Positions 1-9,207 of a stretch of DNA of 64,000 nucleotides are shown here, one piece after another; the stretch's first letter is position 1; each line of letters starts with the position of its first letter. The stretch comes from G965222505 sp965222505. GTDB lineage: Bacteria > Bacteroidota > Rhodothermia > Rhodothermales > DATKEJ01. Below the pieces are notes generated by a model. It was not told the DNA's origin. It did no database searches and saw nothing but the letters and a program-made list of their open reading frames with translations. Both the position numbers and the translations under genes were made by a program. Location of the stretch: contig OZ244956.1 of the NCBI GenBank assembly GCA_965222505.1, positions 3,782,001 to 3,846,000 on the forward strand, given 5' to 3'.

Positions 1-808
1 GCCGCCGGGGGCTGCGCTGGCATCACTCGTTTCGCATCCCCGCGTGGTTACCACCCCGCACATTGCCGCCTCAACCGAAGAGGCCCAGGAGAAGGTGGCC
101 CGGCAGGTGACGGAGCAAGTGATTAATGCGTTGCAGGGGCGGCCCGTGCAAACCCCCGTCAACTCCATGGCGATAAAAATGGCGGCTCAGCACGAAGTGC
201 AACCCTACCTGCGCCTGGCCGAGATCCTCGGGAGTGCCCTGAGCCAGCTTTCCGAAGGGTCGATGCGGCGCCTGACGGTGCGGTGTTGTGGTGAGCTTAC
301 CCAGCGCTATGCCGAGATCCTGACCATCGGTGCACTCAAAGGCATACTGGATCGTTGGCATACGGAGCCTGTCAATTACATCAATGCCCGAACCCTGGCC
401 GAGCAGGCCGGCTTGCAGATTGAGGTGCGGTTGCTACCCAGTGCCGGCAACTTTACCAACTTGCTGGACATCACGCTGGAGTCCGACCAGCGCTCTCGTC
501 GGATTGCCGGGGCTGTTTTCGGTCGGGAAGACGTGCGCATTGTACAAGTAGACGGCTACGATTTTGAAGTCCACCCTCATGGCTGTATCTTATTCTATGC
601 CAACAAGGACCGGCCCGGCATGTTGGCCGCCGTCGGACACCGTCTGGCACAGGCTGAAATCAACATTGGAGCCCTTGCGCTTGGGCGCAAAGGACCTGGC
701 TCAATTGCCCTCACAGCCGTTAGTGTAGATCAGGAAATCCCCCAGCATGTGCTGGATGATATCGCACAAATTGAAGATGTAGACGATATTAAGGTGGTTT
801 ACCTGTGA
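1..808 (+). CDS. serA: D-3-phosphoglycerate dehydrogenase, C-terminal part (5' end outside window)
   Basis: The open frame runs in from the left edge (codons in phase with base 2), so only the last ~268 residues are present. It begins in the catalytic-domain tail, where HPRVVTTPHIAAST carries the conserved PHI/L-A/G-A/G-S-T element with the active-site His of the D-isomer 2-hydroxyacid dehydrogenase fold. After that come the intervening allosteric substrate-binding-type domain (about 100 residues) and a C-terminal ACT domain (starting near FYANKDRPGMLAAVG), the arrangement of long-form SerA. The enzyme oxidises 3-phosphoglycerate to 3-phosphohydroxypyruvate, the first step of serine synthesis in the cytoplasm; the ACT domain normally mediates serine feedback. 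The apparent GTG start at 44 is internal and not the true start. Confidence 0.93.
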   Translation, partial: PPGAALASLVSHPRVVTTPHIAASTEEAQEKVARQVTEQVINALQGRPVQTPVNSMAIKMAAQHEVQPYLRLAEILGSALSQLSEGSMRRLTVRCCGELTQRYAEILTIGALKGILDRWHTEPVNYINARTLAEQAGLQIEVRLLPSAGNFTNLLDITLESDQRSRRIAGAVFGREDVRIVQVDGYDFEVHPHGCILFYANKDRPGMLAAVGHRLAQAEINIGALALGRKGPGSIALTAVSVDQEIPQHVLDDIAQIEDVDDIKVVYL

Positions 809-1183
809 CAGGATTGTTAATTTTAGTACAAACGTGCCCGTGGGAGGTGCACAGACACAGGGTATTTATTTACTCCCTTGACAAAGCATGAACGCACCTC
901 CTATTTTGTTTTGCGTTTCTCACCGTAATGAAGCGAACGGCTAAGCGATTAGTTCGACACCACACTCAATACAATTGATCTTGCTTGATTCCTGCCCGTT
1001 CAGGCTCCACTTGAACCGCCACAAGTCTTGTATACATCAAGGTCTGCCTTGGAGTATGCTTGTTGTGTCCATAAACCATTAAACCAAATAACCGTGCAGA
1101 ACTACCGGTGTGCGGCTTCGGCCCATATAAGCAGGTGGCATTCTGCTGTTTAACCACCACCATCACTCCTACGGAGGTCATAT
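809..1183. other. Intergenic region between serA and the TonB-receptor cassette
   Basis: This 375-bp stretch has no convincing ORF. It holds an 8-bp inverted repeat, GGAGGTGC at 843-850 and GCACCTCC at 894-901, with a second weak internal stem, followed by a T-rich run (CTATTTTGTTTTG). It could terminate serA, but the loop is long. A small hairpin AGCAG/CTGCT lies near 1130-1147. GGAGG at about 1173-1177 is a strong ribosome-binding site for the gene starting at 1184. A promoter for that gene must lie here, but no confident -10/-35 or Bacteroidetes-type TTTG/TAnnTTTG pair could be assigned. Confidence 0.5.
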
Positions 1184-4100
1184 ATGTTTCGTAAATGGGG
1201 TATACTATTTCTCTGCTTGCTGACGGTGCCGCTCGTGGCATCGGCGCAGCAGACGGGGAAATTGGCCGGGTCCGTCACGGATCAGGCCACCAACGAGCCG
1301 CTGCCCGGCGCGACCGTCGTCATCGACGGGACGCAACTGGGCTCGGCAACCGACGCCAATGGTAGCTACTTTATCATTGGTGTGCCGGTGGGCACCTATA
1401 ACATTCGTGCCTCGTTCATCGGATACGAGTCGCTCGTCTACAACGACGTCTCGATCAACGCCGGCTTCACGCGTAACCTGGACTTTGCCCTGAGTGGCGA
1501 TACCGAGTTGCTCGACGAAGTGGTCGTTGAATATGAGCGGCCCATCATCCAGAAAGATGCCATCGGCGTGCCGAAGGTCGTCTCGGGTGAAGCCATCCAG
1601 AACCTGCCTGTTCGCGGTGTGGGTTCAGTGGCCGCGCTGCAAGGCGGCGTTGTTGCTGACGAAGGCTCGGGCGATCTGTTCGTGCGTGGCGGCCGGGAAG
1701 AAGAAGTCACCTTCTTTGTCGACGGCGTCAAAGTCGTCGGCCAGGTTGCGGTTCCACAATCGGCCATCCAGGAGCAGTCGATGCTCATTGGGAGCATTCC
1801 GGCCAAGTTTGGCGATGCTGCTTCAGGAATCATTTCGGTGACGACCAAAAGCGGTGGTTCCAACTTCTTTGGTAGCCTTGAAGGGGTGACCTCGGAAGTG
1901 CTGGATTCGTTCGGCTACAATCTGGGTAGCTTTTCGGTGGGCGGTCCTTTGATCAGGGACAAGGTCAACTTCTTTGTGGCCGGTGAATTGCTGAGCCAGG
2001 ACGACCGCAACCCGCGTGCGGTGCCGACGGCACGGTTGAACGACAATGCGCTCAACACCCTGCTCGCCAACCCGCAATCGTTGCGTTTCCGCAACGCCTC
2101 GACCGGCGAAGTGCGCTACCTCCCGCTGCCCGGTGGCATCGGTGATGGTGCCAGCCTCGATGCCGTGCTCGGCCAAGTGACCGCACCGGAAGGCTTCGAG
2201 CTGGACAGCCCGGTTCCGGTCGAAGGCGCCGAAGTGCAGCCGCTGAGTGCTTACGAATTCGATTCGGCCAAGCGCAACTACGACCGCAGCAACTTCGCCC
2301 TGAACGGCAACGTGACCATCAACCCCGTGCAGTCTATTCGCCTGCGCGTTGGGGGCCGGTACGCCCAGGACGATCGCCGCAACTACAGCCACCTGCGCTC
2401 GCTCTTCAACAGCGACCGCAACCCGCAGCGTGATGAAACCACCTGGGGTGTCTTCGGGGGCTGGACCCACTACCTGAGCAACTCGACCTTCTATCAATTC
2501 CAGGTCGACCTCAGCGATACCGAAAACGTAACCTATGACCCGCTGTTCTCGGATGACGTTCGGGACATCATCAAATATGGTGACATCGACAACGCCGCCA
2601 ACGCGGTAGCGCGTGGGTATTACATCTTTAATGCGGCTGACTCAACCTACAGCAGCCGCTTCGAAGACGGTAACCTCCCCAACACCCGTGGGGTCTACTC
2701 TGTGTTCTCGTCGCCCGGCACCAGCCGGAACGCCTTCACCCGAAATGCGACCAAGCAGTTCCGGGTATCGGCCAGCGCTACGACGCAGATCGGCCTGCAC
2801 CAAGTTGAATTCGGTGGGGAATACGAACAACGCACCAACCGGCGCTTCCGCGTCTTCGGGGGCCGCGGTGGTGCCATGTCCATCGCCCGCTTCTTTGACG
2901 ATGGGAACGTCGAAGCTGGTACCGAAAACGCCGTTACAAACTGGGAGCAAATCCAGTATGCCGACATCAAGAACAACCTTGAGTACTACGGCTACAACTA
3001 TCTGGGTACGGAAGAAGCCGACAGCGAAGACGTCAACGCCTTCGTGAATGGTTCCAACCTGAACCTCGCTCCCCACGAGCCGATCTACTATGCTGGTTAC
3101 ATTCAGGACAAAATCGAGTACAAAGACCTCGTGCTGAACCTCGGTGTTCGGGTCGACGTGTTTGACAACAACTCGCTCGTCCTGCGTGACAAGTTCGCCC
3201 TGTTGCCCATCGTCCGCGCCGGCTCCATAGCTGACCGCCCGAGCAACGTTGGCAACGACTTCGCGGTCTACTTCGACAACGGCGGCGCTGTTGTTGGCTA
3301 TCGTGACCTCGACGGCAACTTCTTCGATACCAACGGTGAATCTGCCCTCGGTTCCGACATCAACGTGCTTGGTGCACCGAACATCGAAGGTGACGGCCAA
3401 CTCAACGCGAGTGTCTTCGAGGACTACGAGCCTGAAGTGACCATCATGCCGCGTATCGGCCTCAGCTTTCCGGTGACGGACCAGGCACTGTTCTTCGCCA
3501 GCTATGACGTGACGAGCCAACGGCCATTCGAAAATGCCTACGATGGCATTCATGAGTATATCCTGGCCTCCGAAGGCTCGCAGCGGGTGAACAACACCGG
3601 CCTGCGTCCCATCGTGACCACGGAATACGAATTGGGCTTCAAACAACGCTTGGGTGAGCGGGCCGCCGTTACGCTGTCCGGCTTCTACAAGTCGATTGAA
3701 AACCTGATTCAGCTCGAAACCATCGCCTTTGGTTTCCCGAACGGCTACACGTTCTTCGGCAACAACGACTTCGGTACCGTCAAAGGTGCCCAGTTTGAGT
3801 TCGAACTCCGCCGCACGAACAACGTCGCCATCGACGCCAACTACACCCTGCAGTTCGCCGAAGGCACCGGCTCGGACTCGAACACCGCCACGCAAATCGC
3901 TTGGCGTGGGCCGACCGATGGCTCGGGCTTCCCGAACTTCATCAGTCCGCTGGACTTCGACCGCCGCCACTCCATCAACCTGGGCATCGACTACCGCCTG
4001 GGTAAAGGCGAAGGCCCGATGGTCGGTGGGGCTTCCATCCTCGAAAACTTCGGGATCAACCTCATAGCCAACCTGCGGAGCGGCCTGCCGTTCACGCGGC

Positions 4101-4471
4101 TTCAAGGTCCGAACCCGCTGTTTAACAGCTTTATCCTGCCGCCGGCGGGGAGCATCAACGGGGACAACCAGCCCTGGTCCACGCTGCTCAACCTCCGGGT
4201 TGACCGCGCGTTCCAACTGGGCGACAACCTCAACCTGACCGCGTTCCTCTGGATCCAGAACCTCCTGGATGCCGACAACGTGATCACCGTCTACCAGGCC
4301 ACCGGCCTGGCCGACGATGACGGATTCCTGAGTGTTGGCACTGGTCAGGACTTCATCAGCAATCTCGAAGATCCGTCCATTGCCTCGGAGGTCTATGGCT
4401 TTGCCGCTACGAACCCGTTCAACTACGGGATCCCGCGTCAAACCCGTTTCGGCGTCCGCGTCAACTTCTAA
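1184..4471 (+). CDS. TonB-dependent outer-membrane receptor with carboxypeptidase-regulatory-like domain
   Basis: A 1095-residue protein with a signal peptide (residues 1-22, cleavage after VASAQ). Residues ~27-108 form a carboxypeptidase-regulatory-like beta-sandwich (GSVTDQATNEPLPGATVVI... DANGSYFI... IRASFIGYE). A plug domain follows (~125-215; LFVRGGREEEVTFFVDGV, then GIISVTTKSG), and then a long aromatic-rich barrel that ends in RQTRFGVRVNF with a terminal Phe typical of outer-membrane barrels. It probably imports or docks a substrate in a TonB-driven way, but the ligand cannot be read from sequence. It is the first gene of a three-gene surface cassette (gap to the next gene 92 bp). Start chosen for the GGAGG motif and the signal peptide. 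Confidence 0.9.
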   Translation: MFRKWGILFLCLLTVPLVASAQQTGKLAGSVTDQATNEPLPGATVVIDGTQLGSATDANGSYFIIGVPVGTYNIRASFIGYESLVYNDVSINAGFTRNLDFALSGDTELLDEVVVEYERPIIQKDAIGVPKVVSGEAIQNLPVRGVGSVAALQGGVVADEGSGDLFVRGGREEEVTFFVDGVKVVGQVAVPQSAIQEQSMLIGSIPAKFGDAASGIISVTTKSGGSNFFGSLEGVTSEVLDSFGYNLGSFSVGGPLIRDKVNFFVAGELLSQDDRNPRAVPTARLNDNALNTLLANPQSLRFRNASTGEVRYLPLPGGIGDGASLDAVLGQVTAPEGFELDSPVPVEGAEVQPLSAYEFDSAKRNYDRSNFALNGNVTINPVQSIRLRVGGRYAQDDRRNYSHLRSLFNSDRNPQRDETTWGVFGGWTHYLSNSTFYQFQVDLSDTENVTYDPLFSDDVRDIIKYGDIDNAANAVARGYYIFNAADSTYSSRFEDGNLPNTRGVYSVFSSPGTSRNAFTRNATKQFRVSASATTQIGLHQVEFGGEYEQRTNRRFRVFGGRGGAMSIARFFDDGNVEAGTENAVTNWEQIQYADIKNNLEYYGYNYLGTEEADSEDVNAFVNGSNLNLAPHEPIYYAGYIQDKIEYKDLVLNLGVRVDVFDNNSLVLRDKFALLPIVRAGSIADRPSNVGNDFAVYFDNGGAVVGYRDLDGNFFDTNGESALGSDINVLGAPNIEGDGQLNASVFEDYEPEVTIMPRIGLSFPVTDQALFFASYDVTSQRPFENAYDGIHEYILASEGSQRVNNTGLRPIVTTEYELGFKQRLGERAAVTLSGFYKSIENLIQLETIAFGFPNGYTFFGNNDFGTVKGAQFEFELRRTNNVAIDANYTLQFAEGTGSDSNTATQIAWRGPTDGSGFPNFISPLDFDRRHSINLGIDYRLGKGEGPMVGGASILENFGINLIANLRSGLPFTRLQGPNPLFNSFILPPAGSINGDNQPWSTLLNLRVDRAFQLGDNLNLTAFLWIQNLLDADNVITVYQATGLADDDGFLSVGTGQDFISNLEDPSIASEVYGFAATNPFNYGIPRQTRFGVRVNF

Positions 4472-4487
4472 TGTGGTCTGAATGGTC

Positions 4488-4516
4488 GGCCCACCGGCGT
4501 TTACCGGCGGTGGGCC
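4488..4516. terminator. Strong GC hairpin between TonB receptor and secreted protein
   Basis: A perfect 9-bp inverted repeat GGCCCACCG (4488-4496) / CGGTGGGCC (4508-4516) with an 11-nt loop, extendable to 13 bp with one mismatch. It lies 16 bp after the receptor stop codon. There is no U-tract on either side, so it may act as an mRNA-stabilising or processing hairpin that sets different expression of the flanking genes rather than a full terminator. Confidence 0.45.
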
Positions 4517-4563
4517 AACCGTCATGATGCTCAACCAAATTTCCACTAAAGGAGATTACAGAT

Positions 4564-7500
4564 ATGTTATCGTATAGAAAACTCTTTCTCCTGCTCTTCA
4601 TTGCGGTCTTCGGCCTCGCATCGGCTGCTATGGCTGATGAGCCAGTGCCGGCCTCGAAGAAGCAACGAGATGCTACACGTGCAGCCCGGGCGGTCGCCAA
4701 AGGTGCCCTCCAAACTGGGACCTGCTCCCTGGGTAATGCCTTTACCGACCTGGACATCAACAACGTCCGTGGACGGCTCTTTAACAACGGCGGACTCTTC
4801 TGGAAAGGCGCCGGTAACATCTACACCGTGCCCAAAACCACCCAGGCCAACGCCATCTTTGCCTCCGGCATCTGGATTGGCGGCCTGATCGACGGGCAAC
4901 TCCACATGATCGCCTCCGACTACGGCCCCTGGGAACTGTGGCCCGGCCCGCTGGACGATCAAGGGAACGCCCCCGCCGACTGCTCGCCCTTCGACCGGAT
5001 GTTCAAAGTCAACAAGCAAGACGTCCTCGACTTCGAAGACACGGGCGTAGCTGCTCCGGACCTCGCCGACTGGCCCTTTGACTTGGGTGCCCCGGTCGTC
5101 GACGGTGACGGCAACCCGAACAACTACAACCTCGCCGGTGGTGACCGCCCGGAAATCCTGGGTGACCAAACCGTATGGTGGGTTATGAACGACGTCGGGA
5201 ATGAGCACTCCTGGTCGCTCACCCCGGCCATCGGCCTGGAAGTTCAAGTGACGGCCTTTGCGTTCAAACGCGCCGATGCCCTCAACAACACCACGTTCTT
5301 CAACTACAAGCTGATCAACAAAGGGGGCCAGCGCCTGACCGAAACCTACTTCGGCATCTGGAGTGACCCCGACCTCGGTGACGCCGGTGACGACTACGTC
5401 GGCTCCGACCCCGAACGTGGCATCGGCTACGTTTGGAACGGGGATGACTTCGACGGCTCCGGTGGCGGCTACGGCGACAAGCCGCCCGCAACCGGCTATG
5501 ACTTCTTCCAGGGCCCGCTCGTTAACAACGACGGCGTGGACAACGACGAAGATGGTGATGTTGACGAAGAAGATGAACGGATCGCGATGACCAAGTTCAT
5601 CTACTACAACAACGACTCCACCGTGCAAGGCAACCCGGACTCCGGCGACGATGCCTACCGGTACCTCCGCGGCCTCTGGCGGGACGACGTGCCCGTGACC
5701 TTCGGGGGCAGTGGCCGGGGCTTCTCGGAAGATCCTGCCAACTTCATGTTCCCCGCAGATCCGCCTGCGTTCTGGAGTGAAGAAAACGTTGACGATGCCG
5801 GCAGCCGGAACACCCCTGCTGACCGTCGCTTCCTGATGTCCTCCGGTCCGTTTACGCTGGATCCGGGCGCTGTTCAGGAAATCGTCTATGGAATCGTGTG
5901 GGCCCAGGCCGCCGATCGTTTTGCCTCCGTGCAAAAAATGAAGTCGGATGACGCCCTCGCCCAGGCCGCGTTCAACGTGAACTTCGAGCTGCCGCCTCCG
6001 CCGGATGCGCCACGCGTCGAAGTCAGTGAACTCGACGGTACTGTTATCCTGAGTTGGGGCTACCGCTCCTCCGACAACAACTTCCTCGACAGCTACGACG
6101 TGTTTAATCCGTTCCTCGCTGACGTGGACGTGCCGGACAAAACCTACTCGTTCGAAGGCTACAACGTCTATCGGTTTGCCTCCCCGGCTGATGCCGAAGG
6201 GCAACTGATTGCGACCTTTGACGTGGTCAACAATGTGACCACCGTTGTAGACGTCGTGGACGCTACGCTCTCCACGCCGCTGACGGCCATCTCGGCCAAC
6301 GGCAGCGACAGTGGCTTGCAACACAGCATCCAGCTCGACAACCTGACGAACTACGCCGACTACTACTACGGGGTGCAGGCCTATGGCTACAACGAGTTCT
6401 CGGACCCGCGTGTCCAGGCCAGTTCCATCTCCCGCGTCACGGTGCGCCCGTCCAGAGTGGATGCCCGTGATGGGGGTTCCGTTGTCAACCTCGAAAACAG
6501 CGGGGCAGACCTGTCTGAAGCCAACGGACGCGTTGCCAAACTCGAAGGTGGCGGCGGGGGCTTTGTGGCCGCCCGCGTGGTTGATCCCGGTGCCGTCACC
6601 GGCGACGACTACCGCGTTGAGTTCTATGACACGATCGTAGATGACTCTGATCCCGAGCATCCCGTCCACGCGACGAACTACCGCGTGATCAACACGACGA
6701 CCGGCCAAACGGTCTTTGATGGTGATGATGCCCTTGAAGCCACAGGCGGACCGGCTCCGCAAGGCTCCGACCTGTTCGTGCTCGACGGCCTGAGTTGGGC
6801 CATCTCCGGTCCGGCCCCCGGCCCGCTGGACATCGACGGTGCCCAAACCTGGGCCTTCATTGAAGTGCAAGGTCCTGGTGGTGTGTCGCCTTGTGATCCT
6901 CCTGCTGGTTCCACCTTTGGGTGTGCCGAAGTTGGTGGCAACTGGATCTACGGCTCCTTCAACGGTACCCGTGAGTACATCATGTACCACCAGGGCACCG
7001 GCCCGGAAGGCACGCTCGGCGGCTATGCCCCGAACGACTACGAGATCCGCTTCACCGAAGCCGGCTCCTACGCCTACCTCCCGTTCACAACGGGTGCCGC
7101 CCTCAAGGTACCGTACGAAGTATGGGACATCGGCCCGACCGGTCCGTTTGGTCAAAACGACCCGAGTGACGACGTACAGATGATTCCCAACCACTTCCCG
7201 GATAACGGGGGTGAATGTGAATTCGCGTACGGCGAACTCAGCGATGCCACCGGCGACGCTGTCTTTGGCCGGCCTGCTACGGACCGGGTCTACGCCTACT
7301 ACCCGACCACGACCTACGCTGATTGGGCTGCTGCCATCGAACCGGTCGTCAACGCCAACGCTGATGGCTGCCCGGTCTCACCGGAAACGGATGAAGCCAG
7401 TAACATCATCGACTTCGGCCGTGGCCGTCCGCTCCAGCGGGTGATCTTCGTTGACAACGTCGATGCCGATGGTGATGGTGCCCTCGACGGGACCATCGAC

Positions 7501-7938
7501 CTCATCCAGGGTTCGATCCAGCGCTTCCTGACCACGAAGCCGAACCTGCCCGGTGACGTCTTCAGCCTCAGCACCGCTGGTTTGGGTGCCGAAAGCGGCA
7601 ACGCCGCAACGGCCAAGGCTGCGCTCGAGCTGATCGGCATTAGCCCGAACCCCTACAAAGGGGCATCGGACTATGAAACGACCAACCTGGCCGATGTGGC
7701 CCGCTTCATCAACTTGCCGGAGCAAGCCACGATTCGGGTGTTCACGCTTGATGGTAGCCTGATCAAGACCATCGTTAAGAACAGCCAGACTACCTCGATT
7801 GATTGGGATCTGAACACTGAGGCAGGATTGCCGATTGCCAGTGGGATGTATCTGATTCACGTTGAGGTGCCCGGTGTGGGTGAGAAGGTTATCAAGTTTG
7901 GTGTCGTTAAGAAACGCATCCAGCTTGACCTCCTGTAA
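4564..7938 (+). CDS. Large secreted protein with FnIII-like region and C-terminal type IX-like sorting domain
   Basis: 1124 residues. It has a clear signal peptide (1-24, ending AAMA|DE) behind a good RBS (AAAGGAGA, 4550-4557). The middle includes an acidic, Asp-rich stretch near residues 319-337 (NNDGVDNDEDGDVDEEDE) resembling calcium-binding thrombospondin-3 type loops, then a fibronectin-III-like region near 480-620 (PPPPDAPRVEVSELDGTVILSW). The last ~100 residues start with ISPNPYKG (~1025) and run through TIRVFTLDGSLIKTI to SGMYLIHVEVPG, the pattern of a type A sorting/FlgD-like Ig domain. It is therefore probably exported and displayed at the surface. It sits between a TonB receptor and a PorV-like protein, so it is likely their partner. 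Catalytic function not recognised. Confidence 0.8.
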   Translation: MLSYRKLFLLLFIAVFGLASAAMADEPVPASKKQRDATRAARAVAKGALQTGTCSLGNAFTDLDINNVRGRLFNNGGLFWKGAGNIYTVPKTTQANAIFASGIWIGGLIDGQLHMIASDYGPWELWPGPLDDQGNAPADCSPFDRMFKVNKQDVLDFEDTGVAAPDLADWPFDLGAPVVDGDGNPNNYNLAGGDRPEILGDQTVWWVMNDVGNEHSWSLTPAIGLEVQVTAFAFKRADALNNTTFFNYKLINKGGQRLTETYFGIWSDPDLGDAGDDYVGSDPERGIGYVWNGDDFDGSGGGYGDKPPATGYDFFQGPLVNNDGVDNDEDGDVDEEDERIAMTKFIYYNNDSTVQGNPDSGDDAYRYLRGLWRDDVPVTFGGSGRGFSEDPANFMFPADPPAFWSEENVDDAGSRNTPADRRFLMSSGPFTLDPGAVQEIVYGIVWAQAADRFASVQKMKSDDALAQAAFNVNFELPPPPDAPRVEVSELDGTVILSWGYRSSDNNFLDSYDVFNPFLADVDVPDKTYSFEGYNVYRFASPADAEGQLIATFDVVNNVTTVVDVVDATLSTPLTAISANGSDSGLQHSIQLDNLTNYADYYYGVQAYGYNEFSDPRVQASSISRVTVRPSRVDARDGGSVVNLENSGADLSEANGRVAKLEGGGGGFVAARVVDPGAVTGDDYRVEFYDTIVDDSDPEHPVHATNYRVINTTTGQTVFDGDDALEATGGPAPQGSDLFVLDGLSWAISGPAPGPLDIDGAQTWAFIEVQGPGGVSPCDPPAGSTFGCAEVGGNWIYGSFNGTREYIMYHQGTGPEGTLGGYAPNDYEIRFTEAGSYAYLPFTTGAALKVPYEVWDIGPTGPFGQNDPSDDVQMIPNHFPDNGGECEFAYGELSDATGDAVFGRPATDRVYAYYPTTTYADWAAAIEPVVNANADGCPVSPETDEASNIIDFGRGRPLQRVIFVDNVDADGDGALDGTIDLIQGSIQRFLTTKPNLPGDVFSLSTAGLGAESGNAATAKAALELIGISPNPYKGASDYETTNLADVARFINLPEQATIRVFTLDGSLIKTIVKNSQTTSIDWDLNTEAGLPIASGMYLIHVEVPGVGEKVIKFGVVKKRIQLDLL

Positions 7939-7950
7939 GCACCGAGAGAT

Positions 7951-7971
7951 GCCGGCGGTCTTGCCGCCGGC
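7951..7971. terminator. GC hairpin between secreted protein and PorV-like gene
   Basis: Perfect inverted repeat GCCGGCGG / CCGCCGGC with a 5-nt loop, 12 bp after the stop codon of the upstream gene. It lacks a U-tract. Like the hairpin at 4488 it sits in a short gap of the same cassette, which suggests that the three genes are co-transcribed with processing or partial termination points between them. Confidence 0.45.
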
Positions 7972-8027
7972 CCTCCACCTTGATTGACTGAAAAATGAAA
8001 ATCATCCCCAACTTTGGAGATCGAACA

Positions 8028-9065
8028 ATGAAAGCTAAATTCTTCATCTACTGCCTTTTGGCTGTTGCGCTCGTAGGGTGGGCGGCCGAAAGTGTTCAAG
8101 CTCAGGAACAAGACCGCTCCGGGACGGCCGGTGCGAGCTACCTCCTGGTGCCGGTAACCGCCCGTACGGCTGCGCTCTCCGCGCCGCTGACGGGAGGCAT
8201 GAACAACATCAACGCGCTAGAAGCGCTGAACTCGAACCCGGCCGGCCTCGTAGCCGGTACCGGTACGAGCGCGCTGTTCAGCCGTCAGGAGTATGTTGCC
8301 GACATCGGCATCAACTACTTCGGGGTTGCCCGTAAATTCGGCAACAACAGCATCGCCCTCCACGTGAACGCGTGGGACTTCGGTGACATCGCCAAGCAAA
8401 CCGAAGGCACACCGGAAATCAATGAACTGACCTTCCAGGCTTCCACGGTCAACGTGGGGGTTTCCCTGGCGCGCCAGTTCACAGACCGGATCGCTGCTGG
8501 TTTCACGGTAAAAGGGCTGTCCGAAAGCATCGATGACGTAAGCGCCTCAGGCGTTGCGTTTGATGCTGGTATGACCTACGTGGCCGGTGAATCAGGCCTG
8601 CGCTTTGGCGTGGCCCTGAAAAACTTCGGCCCGAAGATGCAGTTCACCGGGACTGGCCTCGTGCGCTTCGCCACGATCCCGTCCCAGGAAGCTGATTCGA
8701 AGCAAAACGCCCTCAACCTCGAAGGCGCTGCATTCGAACTGCCCTCGCAGCTCAACGTTGGGTTCGCCTATGAGCGTCCCTTCAGTGAAGCCGCTTCCGT
8801 GACGCTGCTCGGCAACTTCACCTCCAACTCCTTCACCCAGGACCAGCTCGCTGGTGGTGTGGAAGTTGGCCTGATGGAAGTTGTTTACCTCCGTGCCGGT
8901 TACTCCTGGCAAGAAGACCTCGACCTGACGTTCTACGAAGGATGGAACGCTGGTGCCGGCCTGAACCTCAACTGGGGTGGCCGGGGCATTACGGCAGACT
9001 ATGCCTACCGCCCGACCGAGTTCTTCGACGCAGTCAACATGTTCACCGTCGGGGTTAGCCTCTAA
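8028..9065 (+). CDS. PorV/PorQ-family outer-membrane barrel protein
   Basis: 345 residues from ATG 8028, preferred over the in-frame ATG at 7995 because a GGAG motif (8015-8018) precedes it and because a signal peptide (MKAKFFIYCLLAVALVGW..SVQA) then starts at residue 1. The mature protein opens with GASYLLVPVTARTAALSAP and NALEALNSNPAGLV, the hallmark of the PorV/PorQ (UPF0164) family, and continues as alternating beta strands to a C-terminal VGVSL. PorV is the outer-membrane shuttle of the type IX secretion system; family members are also found as stand-alone partners of surface proteins. The position directly after a sorting-domain protein fits that role. Last gene before a strong terminator. 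Confidence 0.82.
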   Translation: MKAKFFIYCLLAVALVGWAAESVQAQEQDRSGTAGASYLLVPVTARTAALSAPLTGGMNNINALEALNSNPAGLVAGTGTSALFSRQEYVADIGINYFGVARKFGNNSIALHVNAWDFGDIAKQTEGTPEINELTFQASTVNVGVSLARQFTDRIAAGFTVKGLSESIDDVSASGVAFDAGMTYVAGESGLRFGVALKNFGPKMQFTGTGLVRFATIPSQEADSKQNALNLEGAAFELPSQLNVGFAYERPFSEAASVTLLGNFTSNSFTQDQLAGGVEVGLMEVVYLRAGYSWQEDLDLTFYEGWNAGAGLNLNWGGRGITADYAYRPTEFFDAVNMFTVGVSL

Positions 9066-9086
9066 TCCTCATACGGTATACCGTTG

Positions 9087-9123
9087 AACGGGGTGGGTCA
9101 CTACGGCTCACCCCGTTTTTTTA
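9087..9123 (+). terminator. Rho-independent terminator after the surface cassette
   Basis: AACGGGGTG (9087-9095) and CACCCCGTT (9109-9117) form a 9-bp stem with a 13-nt loop, and the right arm runs directly into a T-tract (9116-9122). A perfect 12-bp palindrome ACGGTATACCGT lies just upstream (9073-9084). Confidence 0.88.
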
Positions 9124-9127
9124 TTTA

Positions 9128-9207
9128 GGACACGACGTGTCGTGTCCCTATATGTGTTTTTATGGTTATGTTTAGGGTAGAATTGGGGACACGATGCATG
9201 GCGTCCC
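9128..9207. repeat. Two REP-like palindromes (GGGACACGA..TCGTGTCCC type)
   Basis: Copy 1, 9128-9147: GGACACGAC, a 2-nt spacer, then GTCGTGTCC (near-perfect 20-bp palindrome) followed by CTAT. Copy 2, 9186-9207: GGGACACGA, a central ATGCAT palindrome, and GGCGTCCC followed by TAT. The shared outer sequence GGGACACGA..CGTCCCTAT suggests two diverged members of a short extragenic palindrome family. Copy 2 overlaps the proposed start region of the cytochrome gene. Confidence 0.65.

Noticed and set aside
2642..7194. Long antisense ORFs (634 and 875 codons) on the minus strand across the surface cassette
   Set aside because: They lie fully opposite well-supported genes with signal peptides and domains; the products (Val/Gly/His-rich) show no motifs. 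They result from strong codon bias that leaves the opposite strand free of stops.
9073..9084. Perfect 12-bp palindrome ACGGTATACCGT
   Set aside because: It lies between a stop codon and its terminator, single copy; not enough to call an operator.
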